The notes beneath the pieces were generated by a model. It was not told where the DNA came from and ran no database searches. It worked only from the letters and a program-made list of their open reading frames with translations. Shown piece after piece: positions 7,101-12,865 of a DNA stretch of 14,345 nucleotides. The stretch comes from Desulfatitalea sp. GTDB lineage: Bacteria; Desulfobacterota; Desulfobacteria; Desulfobacterales; Desulfosarcinaceae. Positions within the stretch are counted from its first letter, which is position 1. The number at the start of each line of letters is the position of its first letter. The translations under genes and the position numbers were made by a program. The stretch spans positions 1 through 14,345 of the forward strand of contig JABDRH010000651.1 in the NCBI GenBank assembly GCA_013041835.1. The letters run 5' to 3'.

Positions 7101-8515
7101 GCGGCCTGGATGCGGGTGGTGTTGGCGCCCATCTTTTCTCCAAGGGCCTCGCGCTGAGCCTCAAGGTCGGCGCGCCGTGCTTCGGATGTCTTGACAGCGG
7201 ATTGCAGATCGGCAATGCGCTCTTGCCATTGCGCGATGTCATCCATGATGCCTTGACGGTCGCTGTCGAGCCGGGCGTGGTATTGCAGCGCCATGTCGTC
7301 GACCCGGCGCAGCAGGGGCGAAAGCGCCGCGTCCGCCTGAAGCAGGGCATCCTGCTTGATCTGGACCTGGGCCCGGTTTCGCCGCAGTTGGGCGATGATA
7401 TCCGCGGATTTCAGGGCGTTTTCTTCCATGCGGAAGGATTGGATCTCCCGCTCGGTCCGGGCGATCTCTTTTTCGGCCTGGTCGAGCTGTCCTTGCAACT
7501 GGTAACGCCGCACCACCGCCACGTTGGCCCGGGCCACCGCAGTTTGGGTCAACGCCTCCCGGCGCTGGTTTTCCGCTTTTTGCAGTGACGGCGCCAGCAA
7601 TTTTGTTTCCTTTTCAGCCCCCTGGTTGGCCTGCTGGATGAGATGGGCGGCTTCACCGAGAACGGCCTGAAAGGATTCAACGGCGCTTTGCGCATCGCGC
7701 CATTTGCGGGCCAGGCCGTCAAAGTCGGCCATCCGCTCCTTGAGGTCCCGCGCGGCGCGCAATTGGGCGATTTTTCGCGGACGGTCTTCCATTTTTCTCA
7801 GGGACCGGCCAATGTTTTCACGCAAGTCGGCGGCTGCGTCCATGTCCGTCACGCAGCCCAGAAAAAAGTTCAAGAACTCATCCTCGGACCGGAATTTGAA
7901 GGCATCCTTGATCCCGCCCTCGCTGCGGGCAAAGTCGATCTGGCGATCGATCAGCCAGGGGTCCAGGCCCAACCGTTCCAGGGAGTCGGACCACTCTTTC
8001 TGGTTGTGGGTCTGCTGGACATGGGGAGACGCAAAATCCCTTACAGCACGCCAGGGCTGTTCCTGGTCCAGGAGGGCGTCCCAACCCGCCCGCAACTGTT
8101 CGAAAAAAGCCACCGACTGAGCGATGAAGAATATCCGGTCCACCTTGTCCTTGGCGCTGCGATGGCGGTACAGAAGCTGGCCGAGAACCAGATGTTCCTC
8201 GGGTTCGGCCTCGAACAAGGTCGGCTGCTGCACGCAGGCCACATCCACCAGCACCGCGGCGGGGCGGCCAGGGATCAAATATTGATCCAGGGTCTTGTCT
8301 CCGCCGGACTGAAGATGCTGAACAAAGCGCCGTTCATGGGGGCTGAAGACGCTGAGCACAAATGACAACACGGTGGTTTTGCAGGTGCCGTTGGCGGCAA
8401 AAAGCACGCCGTGGTCCGCCCGGCCGTTATCCCTTACGATGGGAATACATCCGTTGCGCAGCAGGTTCTTGCCGGCGGTGACATCGCTGATGAAAAATTT
8501 ACAGAGTCGATACAT
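4112..8515 (-). CDS. jetC: Wadjet subunit JetC, SMC/MukB-like coiled-coil ATPase
   Basis: This 1467-aa protein has SMC-type architecture: an N-terminal ATPase head (1-245), a long Gln/Arg/Glu-rich coiled coil (~250-610), a globular hinge-like section (~612-720), a return coil (~725-1240) and a C-terminal head. The head carries an ABC signature LGSGGE (1348-1353) and a Walker B strand AFLVLDN (1382-1388). In Wadjet/Mks complexes this subunit is the ATP-driven loop-extrusion motor. Two catalytic motifs are atypical. The P-loop reads AANGTCKTT (40-48), with Ala and Cys where GxxxxGK has glycines, and the Walker B Glu is Asn1388. I chose ATG 8515 because the protein then starts MYRLCKFF just ahead of the head domain, with AGAGGA upstream. 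The 45 residues encoded above it are Arg/Thr-rich and lie over jetB. It overlaps jetB by 17 bp and jetD by 20 bp. It seems longer than the ~1100 aa I recall for type I JetC. Confidence 0.9.
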   Translation of the reverse strand: MYRLCKFFISDVTAGKNLLRNGCIPIVRDNGRADHGVLFAANGTCKTTVLSFVLSVFSPHERRFVQHLQSGGDKTLDQYLIPGRPAAVLVDVACVQQPTLFEAEPEEHLVLGQLLYRHRSAKDKVDRIFFIAQSVAFFEQLRAGWDALLDQEQPWRAVRDFASPHVQQTHNQKEWSDSLERLGLDPWLIDRQIDFARSEGGIKDAFKFRSEDEFLNFFLGCVTDMDAAADLRENIGRSLRKMEDRPRKIAQLRAARDLKERMADFDGLARKWRDAQSAVESFQAVLGEAAHLIQQANQGAEKETKLLAPSLQKAENQRREALTQTAVARANVAVVRRYQLQGQLDQAEKEIARTEREIQSFRMEENALKSADIIAQLRRNRAQVQIKQDALLQADAALSPLLRRVDDMALQYHARLDSDRQGIMDDIAQWQERIADLQSAVKTSEARRADLEAQREALGEKMGANTTRIQAAEQNREALPLAPGETPENAHDRLQGQIHRIEERITAEQGRLADFDEKMRNAVTQWRALQKKRSETEIFRDQARQRVDAEARQRERLLASAHLQRVAGTPDFEPTSAALLSRLDDAITRARERLAEKERRRLNVEMELEQLSGIQTLAGDAQTRKLIAHYHAQGISPGELKAFPDYLAGLYEQPGQVATFVESDPGRFTGIMAASAGVVDTVMQLPVPHWLHRPVVISTPCPPDALTTIAQAVIRPQDPKVYAESYLEETRNRLKAQLAAMEQEVGVSAADLREMAADSRDLHAYREMFADATVVSALSDRLAELDRTLAGLTSEIADAEILSDTLGQRKTEVQNTIQDLTIDAARLTEQLRQVDGWLDRYRDLDTWKGEGEAMIAAKTALTTQIGGEAKVLLHHQEEITVLVGDIRHSRYLLTGLDERAGDVPKPQEAVLSEEQNQAALTMDLTTLRELFSEARRSQRRKADELGVDALQTELEVVQNAIADHEARLQTLRREYPHDFAQADRWAAGKSSEREQRRVWLAGEIEKRSGTLGGLRSDMTYQNREIDQLGEALAEHGRNNIHPDVSESDLADQDPDGLIHRLQSEAGRHEQTTERLSQRCRELRASLDHHNNWCQQIQIGLAETEDYAPLWDGDSPRSAWPDLLGASSAAEKIEAVKALRDQVRVSKTAREKEHTVMDAARRRMSNGFDRLQADLQSDRFRNHLPAVVDELRRYDTEALGTQAEELIQRCDQIASNIESDLEISQRIVENLVDMLLSRAKEYHQKLQTAAQQKLPKDIFIYGGESILRAGTRLDFTRYGNDFKRSVENWLHELIQKDRLPEVNPRAGNCLGGELLYQLLAASTGKKSFGIRLLKCDDTGHNYEPVGKDLGSGGEALTTAVLLYTLLISMRKKRHNHPDGRIPAFLVLDNPLGVCNRSDFLDVQLKVARAMGIQCVYLTGINDRESLGLFELRVAIRKGDKKLEIDRVAYDLLEVNELNVERTDGPPLA

Positions 8516-9284
8516 CTTCGTCCTCTTCCGGCTCGTCGACCGATGCCGCCTGCGTATGCGCCGCAAGGATGTCCCTGAAAGCGTGGAACGAATAGACGAT
8601 CCCTTCGCGCAGGGAGGTCTGGTAGGCCGGCGTGGGGCGGTATTCCACATCGCCGGGAGTCTCTTCGAACTGCAACAGGTAGCCGGTCTCCACCAGATGT
8701 TCCAGGACCCGGCTCACCAGGTCCACCCAGGAGTTGCCGGCGCCGGCCCGCAGACGGTCCGGGTTTTCTTCGGGCAGTTCGCGCAGGCGCCGGGCCACGG
8801 TGCGCACCTGGGGGTGCAGCCGGTCCTCCTGCTCGGGCAGGTCGGCTTCGACCTGGGAAAAGCGCCGCAGGATGTCGATCACATCGTTCATCACAATGGC
8901 GCCCAGGTCCTCCACCGGCATGTCCAGATCCGCCTCCGTGGGAAAAAAAGCGGCGGCGATGGCGCAATGCACCGGCAGCACATCCGCGGCCTTGAGATCA
9001 CCGCGGGCCAGCAGCCGACCATAGTCGGTGAGCGTGGTCGCGAAAAAGGCGTCGGCATTGCGGGCCGACAGACGCAGTCCGCCATCTTCCAGGGCCAGCA
9101 GCCGCAGTTCCAAGGCCCGCAACCCCTCCTCGACGGCCGCGCGGAAAGCATCTTCTGCCTGGAAGCGCTGCACCAGTTCGGTCATTTCGGCGCTGTTCTG
9201 GGTCACGATGCGTTTTTTGCCGCTGCTGTAAGCCAGGCTCAGGTAGATGAGCCGGCTGACCGGGTAAATCGTCTCGTCGCTCAT
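8499..9284 (-). CDS. jetB: Wadjet subunit JetB, MukE/MksE-like KITE protein (probable)
   Basis: This 261-aa acidic protein lies between the kleisin candidate and the SMC ATPase, where Wadjet, Muk and Mks operons encode the KITE subunit that bridges kleisin and motor. The sequence is largely helical with two winged-helix-like sections: residues ~1-100, including ELRLLALEDGGLRLS, and ~170-250, including WVDLVSRVLEHLVETGYLLQFEE. It ends in an acidic tail (DEPEEDEDVSTL). I do not recognise the DUF4194 pattern of type I JetB, so the name rests on position, size and fold impression. The ATG at 9284 overlaps the jetA stop as ATGA, with AAGGA 6 nt upstream, so translation is coupled. The tail is encoded by the 17 bp shared with jetC. 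Confidence 0.72.
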   Translation of the reverse strand: MSDETIYPVSRLIYLSLAYSSGKKRIVTQNSAEMTELVQRFQAEDAFRAAVEEGLRALELRLLALEDGGLRLSARNADAFFATTLTDYGRLLARGDLKAADVLPVHCAIAAAFFPTEADLDMPVEDLGAIVMNDVIDILRRFSQVEADLPEQEDRLHPQVRTVARRLRELPEENPDRLRAGAGNSWVDLVSRVLEHLVETGYLLQFEETPGDVEYRPTPAYQTSLREGIVYSFHAFRDILAAHTQAASVDEPEEDEDVSTL

Positions 9285-10894
9285 GGGGTATCCTTGCGTC
9301 GTTGCAAAGCGGGCTGGTGGTTCAATCGAAGTTCATGGCCCCGGTAGCGTCGGCCGGCGCACAGGTCCACGGTCACCCGCAGGCCGGGATCGGGCATCGA
9401 CACCCGGATCTGATACCGGGCGGCCACGCGCCGTTCCACCGTACATTGAAAAACGGCCATGGCCACCGCCACGGGAAACAGGTCGCCATTGTGCGAGGCT
9501 TGGCACCGATGGGAGGCCTTTTCCAGCAAACGGCTGAGCAGGACCTCACCGTCGCGTTGCACCGTCGCGTGCAACATTTCAAAAGCCATGCGCATTTGCG
9601 CTTCGGTCAGGTCGGAGACAAAGCGTTCGATTGGGGCGCCGTCGATTTCATGGATGCTCTGGGTGCGGTCGCCGGGTATATTTTGCCGTTCCAGGGCCCG
9701 GTCGCAGGCTTCGATCACCGCGGCCGGGTCGAACAGGCAGCGCTGGGCCGGCGGGTCGATGCGGGCGATAAACTCGGTGCCCACCCGCGCCGCGTCATCC
9801 TCGCCCAGCCGGCACAAGCGGCGCATCACCTCCTCCATGGCGGGAAAGGCGCCCAGCACCCGCCGCCGGAAGAGCTTGAAACTGTGGTAGTGATAGTCCT
9901 CCGGAAGCTGCTGCAGTTCGCCCGAGAGTTTGATCAACTGGTTGTTGAGTCGCTCCAGCATTTCGGCCAAGCGGTGAAGTTTGGCCTCGTGTTGCTTCTT
10001 GGGAGCGGCCAGCAGGTTCTCGACGACCATGGTGTGCAGCCGCTGCCCTTCTTTCTGGATGGTGGTGGCCTGGTTCACCCCCTCATCGGCCAGGGCCCGC
10101 ACCTGATCGAAGTCCACGGCGTGAATATTACGCCGGATCTGGCGCCGCACGTTGCGCATCTCCAGGGCCTTTCGGGCGCACTGCTTGCGGTTGCCGTCGG
10201 CCACGAGGATGGCATCGTCGACATTGCCTCGTTCGATAAGCAGCTTGATCCGCAGGTTGCCGATGGCCGTGGCATCCAGGGCGCTGGTCTCATAGAGGCC
10301 GAAATAGGCCGCGTATCCCTCGTCGGTGAGCGTAAACAGCGCTTCGTGTCCCTCTCCGGTATACACGGTCTTGATCAACCAGAACCGGCGGGTCCGGTAG
10401 CGGCCGGCGGCGGCGTTAAACCACGTGTAACGAAAGGGCAGATAGCGCTCTTGACGGTTGACCAGGTGATCGAACACCTTGTTAAGCACCTCGGTCAGCC
10501 CCTCCCGGGTGGCTTCGATACCGCATGCCGCCACTTGCCCGCGCGCCAGGGGCAAAATCTTTTCCATGACCTCGGCGCGGGTGGCGCCGGACTGGTACTC
10601 GGTCAGCTCCGAGATCACATCCAGCACGGCAAAAGCGATCCACAGCGCGTCGACACCCTCCCAGATGGCGTTGGTGTCATCGGTGTCGCTTGGCCGGAAG
10701 CGGCGGGACGCCAGCTCGAAAATCGGCCGCATGATCGAAGCGGAAAAGACCGCCCGGCTGACATCCGCCTGGAAACCGGGGTCTTTCACAGCCCCCGACG
10801 CGTCGGCCGGAGATGCATCCGCCCGAATCGCCGCACCTTCAGCCGCCTTTTGTTGCCGCTGAACGAATTCGATGATGTCGAGTTGAATAGCCAT
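9281..10894 (-). CDS. jetA: Wadjet subunit JetA, MukF/MksB-like kleisin (probable)
   Basis: This 537-aa protein heads the operon in the slot occupied by the kleisin in jet/mks/ept operons. It has a short N-terminal segment (MAIQLDIIEFVQR), an Ala/Asp-rich linker (~17-44), then a mostly helical middle with winged-helix-like features. The region FTLTDEGYAAYFGLYE followed by a DATAIGNLRIKLLIERGNVDDAI helix resembles the MukF/MksB pattern. A long helical, coiled-coil-prone stretch (~290-345) and a C-terminal domain with PVAVAMAVFQCTVERRVA follow. I do not see the DUF3375 pattern of type I JetA, so the assignment rests on order, size and helical layout. No strong SD precedes the ATG at 10894, but a consensus-like promoter gives a roughly 25-nt leader. 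The last four bases overlap jetB. Confidence 0.72.
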   Translation of the reverse strand: MAIQLDIIEFVQRQQKAAEGAAIRADASPADASGAVKDPGFQADVSRAVFSASIMRPIFELASRRFRPSDTDDTNAIWEGVDALWIAFAVLDVISELTEYQSGATRAEVMEKILPLARGQVAACGIEATREGLTEVLNKVFDHLVNRQERYLPFRYTWFNAAAGRYRTRRFWLIKTVYTGEGHEALFTLTDEGYAAYFGLYETSALDATAIGNLRIKLLIERGNVDDAILVADGNRKQCARKALEMRNVRRQIRRNIHAVDFDQVRALADEGVNQATTIQKEGQRLHTMVVENLLAAPKKQHEAKLHRLAEMLERLNNQLIKLSGELQQLPEDYHYHSFKLFRRRVLGAFPAMEEVMRRLCRLGEDDAARVGTEFIARIDPPAQRCLFDPAAVIEACDRALERQNIPGDRTQSIHEIDGAPIERFVSDLTEAQMRMAFEMLHATVQRDGEVLLSRLLEKASHRCQASHNGDLFPVAVAMAVFQCTVERRVAARYQIRVSMPDPGLRVTVDLCAGRRYRGHELRLNHQPALQRRKDTP

Positions 10895-10926
10895 TGTCTG
10901 TTTCGGAAAGCCCTTTTTTTCGACGG

Positions 10927-10955
10927 AATATACCGGATTGCCTTTCGGTTTTCAA
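10927..10955 (-). promoter_or_regulatory. sigma70-type promoter of the jet operon
   Basis: Reading the minus strand, TTGAAA (10950-10955) is separated by exactly 17 bp from TATATT (10927-10932), a close match to the sigma70 consensus with ideal spacing. Transcription would begin near 10920 and give a leader of about 25 nt before the jetA ATG. The only other intergenic gap in the five-gene block is none at all (all junctions overlap), so this is the natural promoter for the whole operon. Confidence 0.7.
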
Positions 10956-11004
10956 TCGGCAGTCCTGTATCTCGGACAAACCGCACCCGTTGTCACATTG
11001 TGCA

Positions 11005-11019
11005 CGACCGTCATGGTCG
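11005..11019. promoter_or_regulatory. Small dyad upstream of the jet promoter, possible operator
   Basis: CGACC-gtcat-GGTCG is a perfect 5+5 inverted repeat about 50 bp upstream of the -35 box. A neighbouring CAC-att-GTG lies just beside it. Such a short dyad could be chance. Its place just upstream of a strong promoter makes a regulator site possible. Confidence 0.2.
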
Positions 11020-11148
11020 CTGCCGGAGGCAATCGTTGAAACACGTCGAGGCGCTGACCGGATCATCATATCGATTGAATGGATTGACCGGATGCGCCCA
11101 AAAAACAATACACCCCCGTCGGACTTGAACGAATATCCCAGAAAGTCA

Positions 11149-11367
11149 TCACCTGCACCAGGATTGCTCAGGTTGACCACTTCCGCCCGCTTTCAATTCG
11201 AGGCCCAACCAGGATTCGATCTTTGCCGCGATGAACCCGATCAATCGTTTGGGGTCGAAGTGATCCAACGCTACAAAGTCGTCCGCGTTGGAAACAATGA
11301 TATTAATGATGCTTATTTGGGGCAGGCCGACAAGCGGTGTTCCCTTGTCGCATTCTATTTCGTCCAA
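11149..11367 (-). pseudogene. 72-codon coding-like remnant downstream of vapC
   Basis: This open stretch can only start at TTG 11367, directly after an in-frame TGA and without an SD, and it contains no internal ATG. The translation reads like protein (PLVGLPQISIINIIV, DDFVALDHFDPKRLIGFIAAKIESWLGLELK) but I do not recognise a family. The frame closes at 11149-11151. A different minus-strand frame then stays open past 11180 with protein-like residues (NPGAGDDFLGYSF), which would fit a frameshifted older gene. Its start overlaps the vapC end by 13 bp, so coupled translation from TTG cannot be excluded. Best read as the tail of a decayed gene. Confidence 0.3.
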
Positions 11368-11759
11368 TTTTCAATTTTAAGGTGATCGACCCTTTGGAAT
11401 TCTTTCTCATTGTTCGTGACGAGTACAATATCATTACTTAAAGCATGAGCAGCTATCAGCATATCTAATGGGCCAATGATCTCTCCTCTTTTTTCTAAAT
11501 TCAGTCGAACTTCACCATAGGATTTAGCGGCTACATAATCATATAAAAGAATCTCTATTGGCATGAGAAATTCTTCAACGCGCTGCAAATTCAGCTTGGG
11601 GTTTTTGCTTTTCGCTGCTCCGTACTGCAGCTCTGAAACCGTTATGATTGAGACACCAATGTCACCAACATCGAACTTCTTAAATTTATGTATGATTTCT
11701 GAGGGCCTTCGATTCATTATATAAATACAGATATTTGTATCCAATAAATATTTAATCAA
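11355..11759 (-). CDS. vapC: VapC toxin, PIN-domain ribonuclease
   Basis: This complete 134-aa PIN-domain toxin has the acidic active site in place: Asp7 in YLLDTNICIY, Glu43 in VSELQYGA, Asp99 in GPLDMLIAAHA, and the TNNEKEF segment (115-121) near the end. The order and spacing match the enteric VapC/MvpT group, whose characterised members cleave initiator tRNA(fMet); that target is inferred from family resemblance. It starts at TTG 11759, which overlaps the vapB stop by 8 bp. A GGAG lies about 10 nt upstream, so synthesis is coupled to vapB and probably kept lower than the antitoxin. The region is clearly more AT-rich than the jet genes. Confidence 0.93.
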   Translation of the reverse strand: MIKYLLDTNICIYIMNRRPSEIIHKFKKFDVGDIGVSIITVSELQYGAAKSKNPKLNLQRVEEFLMPIEILLYDYVAAKSYGEVRLNLEKRGEIIGPLDMLIAAHALSNDIVLVTNNEKEFQRVDHLKIENWTK

Positions 11760-11988
11760 GACCGTCTCGCTCCTGTTGTTGACTAGGCTGGCGCCTATCC
11801 ATCATAAACGCAGTATCATATTTCATTAGATTCTTTTCCCAAAGATCCCAAACAGATTGATTTTTAGAAATTAAAAGCACACCTTCTGCAACCTTCTTAA
11901 TATACACTTCGTTACCCTCGAACCTGAAAGCCTTTGGTAAACGCACGGCTTGGCTACGTCCATTATTGAATAATTTAGCAGTTTTCAT
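11752..11988 (-). CDS. vapB: VapB antitoxin, AbrB/SpoVT-type
   Basis: This 78-aa antitoxin begins with the swapped-hairpin AbrB/MazE-like DNA-binding motif KTAKLFNNGRSQAVRLPKAFRF (residues 2-23), followed by EVYIKKVAEGVLLIS. The C-terminal part, including VWDLWEKNLMKYD, would wrap the VapC toxin. Two ATGs are possible (11994 and 11988). GGAGG directly abuts the first but sits 6 nt before the second, so I chose 11988; the longer form adds only Met-Ala. VapB, alone or with VapC, should repress its own promoter through the palindrome at 12011-12026. Confidence 0.92.
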   Translation of the reverse strand: MKTAKLFNNGRSQAVRLPKAFRFEGNEVYIKKVAEGVLLISKNQSVWDLWEKNLMKYDTAFMMDRRQPSQQQERDGLD

Positions 11989-12010
11989 TGCCATCCTCCC
12001 GAACTTGGTT

Positions 12011-12026
12011 TATACTAATTAGTATA
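12011..12026. promoter_or_regulatory. vapBC operator, perfect 16-bp palindrome
   Basis: TATACTAATTAGTATA is a perfect palindrome located 22 bp before the vapB ATG and covering the -10 box of the vapBC promoter. This is the usual arrangement for autoregulated toxin-antitoxin operons, in which the AbrB-type antitoxin binds a palindrome to block transcription. Confidence 0.75.
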
Positions 12027-12048
12027 TACCCATCGGGCGAAATGTCAA
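12021..12048 (-). promoter_or_regulatory. vapBC promoter
   Basis: On the minus strand TTGACA (12043-12048) is followed after 16 bp by TATACT (12021-12026). The -35 box is perfect consensus and the -10 nearly so. The -10 lies within the right half of the 16-bp palindrome, which places the promoter under direct antitoxin control. Confidence 0.8.
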
Positions 12049-12672
12049 CCCTTCCGGCACGAGTTTCCTTTGCGGGCTATGTGCTCCCGTCAGGTCCTTC
12101 CCCTTACCAACACCGATGAAAACAGGGTGAAGGCGTGTGGCTGGCTTTCCCAACCTCTGAGTACTATGCCTGATAAGATACCCCGCTGGCATTTAACCGC
12201 CTCTCGACGACCCACCTGGTTCATGATCGCGCATGCCAGGAGCCCAACGGGGCTTCCCGAGTTCTACAGCGTCTCTCTTCTTGCATGCCATGGCCTGAGG
12301 ACTCCGGCGGACCTCCACATCCTCGCTAAATCGGATGCCTCTGTGTTGCCTTCGGCGCGCGTTAAAACCCTCGGCGTCCACAATTTGCATTTCGAATGCT
12401 GTACCAGCACTTCAGGGAGCGCGGTCTCCCCTATGGCCTACAAGATTCTCTGCCTATTCTCACCCAAGCTCTTGCTTCCGTTACATTTTTATCCTCAAGG
12501 GTGACGTAAAAAACTCGCTGCAAACTGGTCCTATCACTGAAAAAGAATGGACCAGTTTTGAAAACTGCGTAATTCAATACGCAATATTGTGTATCCATTT
12601 CGGTCTGCCCATTTTCTTAATTCGGCCAATCCACTTTTTCTGCAATACGCCCTGTAAATATGCAGATTGATT
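12049..12672. other. Gene-poor stretch, probable mobile-element debris
   Basis: About 620 bp with no gene I can support. A plus-strand frame is open from 12070 to 12504, but its translation (Cys-, Pro-, Ser- and His-rich, no domain) does not look like a protein and lacks an SD. The minus strand over the same bases has short open frames that are no better. The look recalls non-coding parts of mobile elements or introns, but I could not find a group II intron domain V hairpin or a transposase fragment on either strand. From 12510 on the sequence becomes AT-rich and carries two inverted repeats. Confidence 0.4.
12522..12558. repeat. 10-bp perfect inverted repeat (AAACTGGTCC)
   Basis: AAACTGGTCC at 12522-12531 is exactly complementary to GGACCAGTTT at 12549-12558, with a 17-nt A-rich loop. 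It is followed closely by a 6+6 dyad TGCGTA-attcaa-TACGCA (12566-12583). The pair sits where the GC-richer unassigned sequence changes to AT-rich sequence, so it may be the end of a mobile element. No T-run follows on the plus strand, so it is not a standard intrinsic terminator. Confidence 0.5.
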
Positions 12673-12801
12673 TTATTGGCTCAATTTGGAACTATCAATG
12701 CGATTAAGGCTTACACCAGATTCTGCTGCTTGTATGACTAATTTTATAGGAACATCAGGGGGGACCCGGACCATAAACTTCCCACTAATCGGGATGGTCA
12801 T
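12673..12801 (-). pseudogene. hicB: HicB-type antitoxin remnant, C-terminal domain only
   Basis: This 42-codon frame encodes ISGKFMVRVPPDVPIKLVIQ followed by AAESGVSLNRI. It is the ribbon-helix-helix-like C-terminal part of HicB antitoxins (PF05534; family pattern SGKF-x-hR-hP-x-x-h, then AA-x-x-G-x-SLN). Full HicB antitoxins carry an additional N-terminal RNase-H-like half of about 60-70 residues, which is absent here. A stop (TAA) lies two codons upstream of the ATG at 12801 and no SD is visible. The usual LHRRL stretch is altered to VPIKL, and the end (IDSSKLSQ) departs from the usual VSEKLA-type helix. No hicA partner is next to it. I read it as a decayed toxin-antitoxin gene; a stand-alone mini-protein is possible. 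Confidence 0.6.
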
Positions 12802-12865
12802 CTTTTTTTATTGGCGCAAATGGCGAAGCCGTTTCAGACGGATTCAAGGCGTATCGGAATAGTTT

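Noticed and set aside
8516..8650. 45-residue N-terminal extension of JetC from an earlier ATG
   Set aside because: The extension is Arg/Thr/Ser-rich, lies wholly inside jetB, and ATG 8515 has an SD and begins immediately at the conserved head domain.
10894..11385. 163-codon open frame on the plus strand between jetA and vapC
   Set aside because: No recognisable domain and no SD. It runs opposite the minus-strand remnant, whose translation looks more like protein.
12060..12510. Group II intron or CRISPR array
   Set aside because: No domain V-like hairpin or reverse transcriptase frame was found, and there are no regularly spaced direct repeats.
12769..12809. Terminator-like structure on the plus strand (GACCAT/ATGGTC stem plus inner CCC/GGG, then seven T)
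   Set aside because: The stem is interrupted by a 6-nt bulge, there is no plus-strand gene upstream to terminate, and the bases lie over the start of the HicB remnant, so it may be chance.
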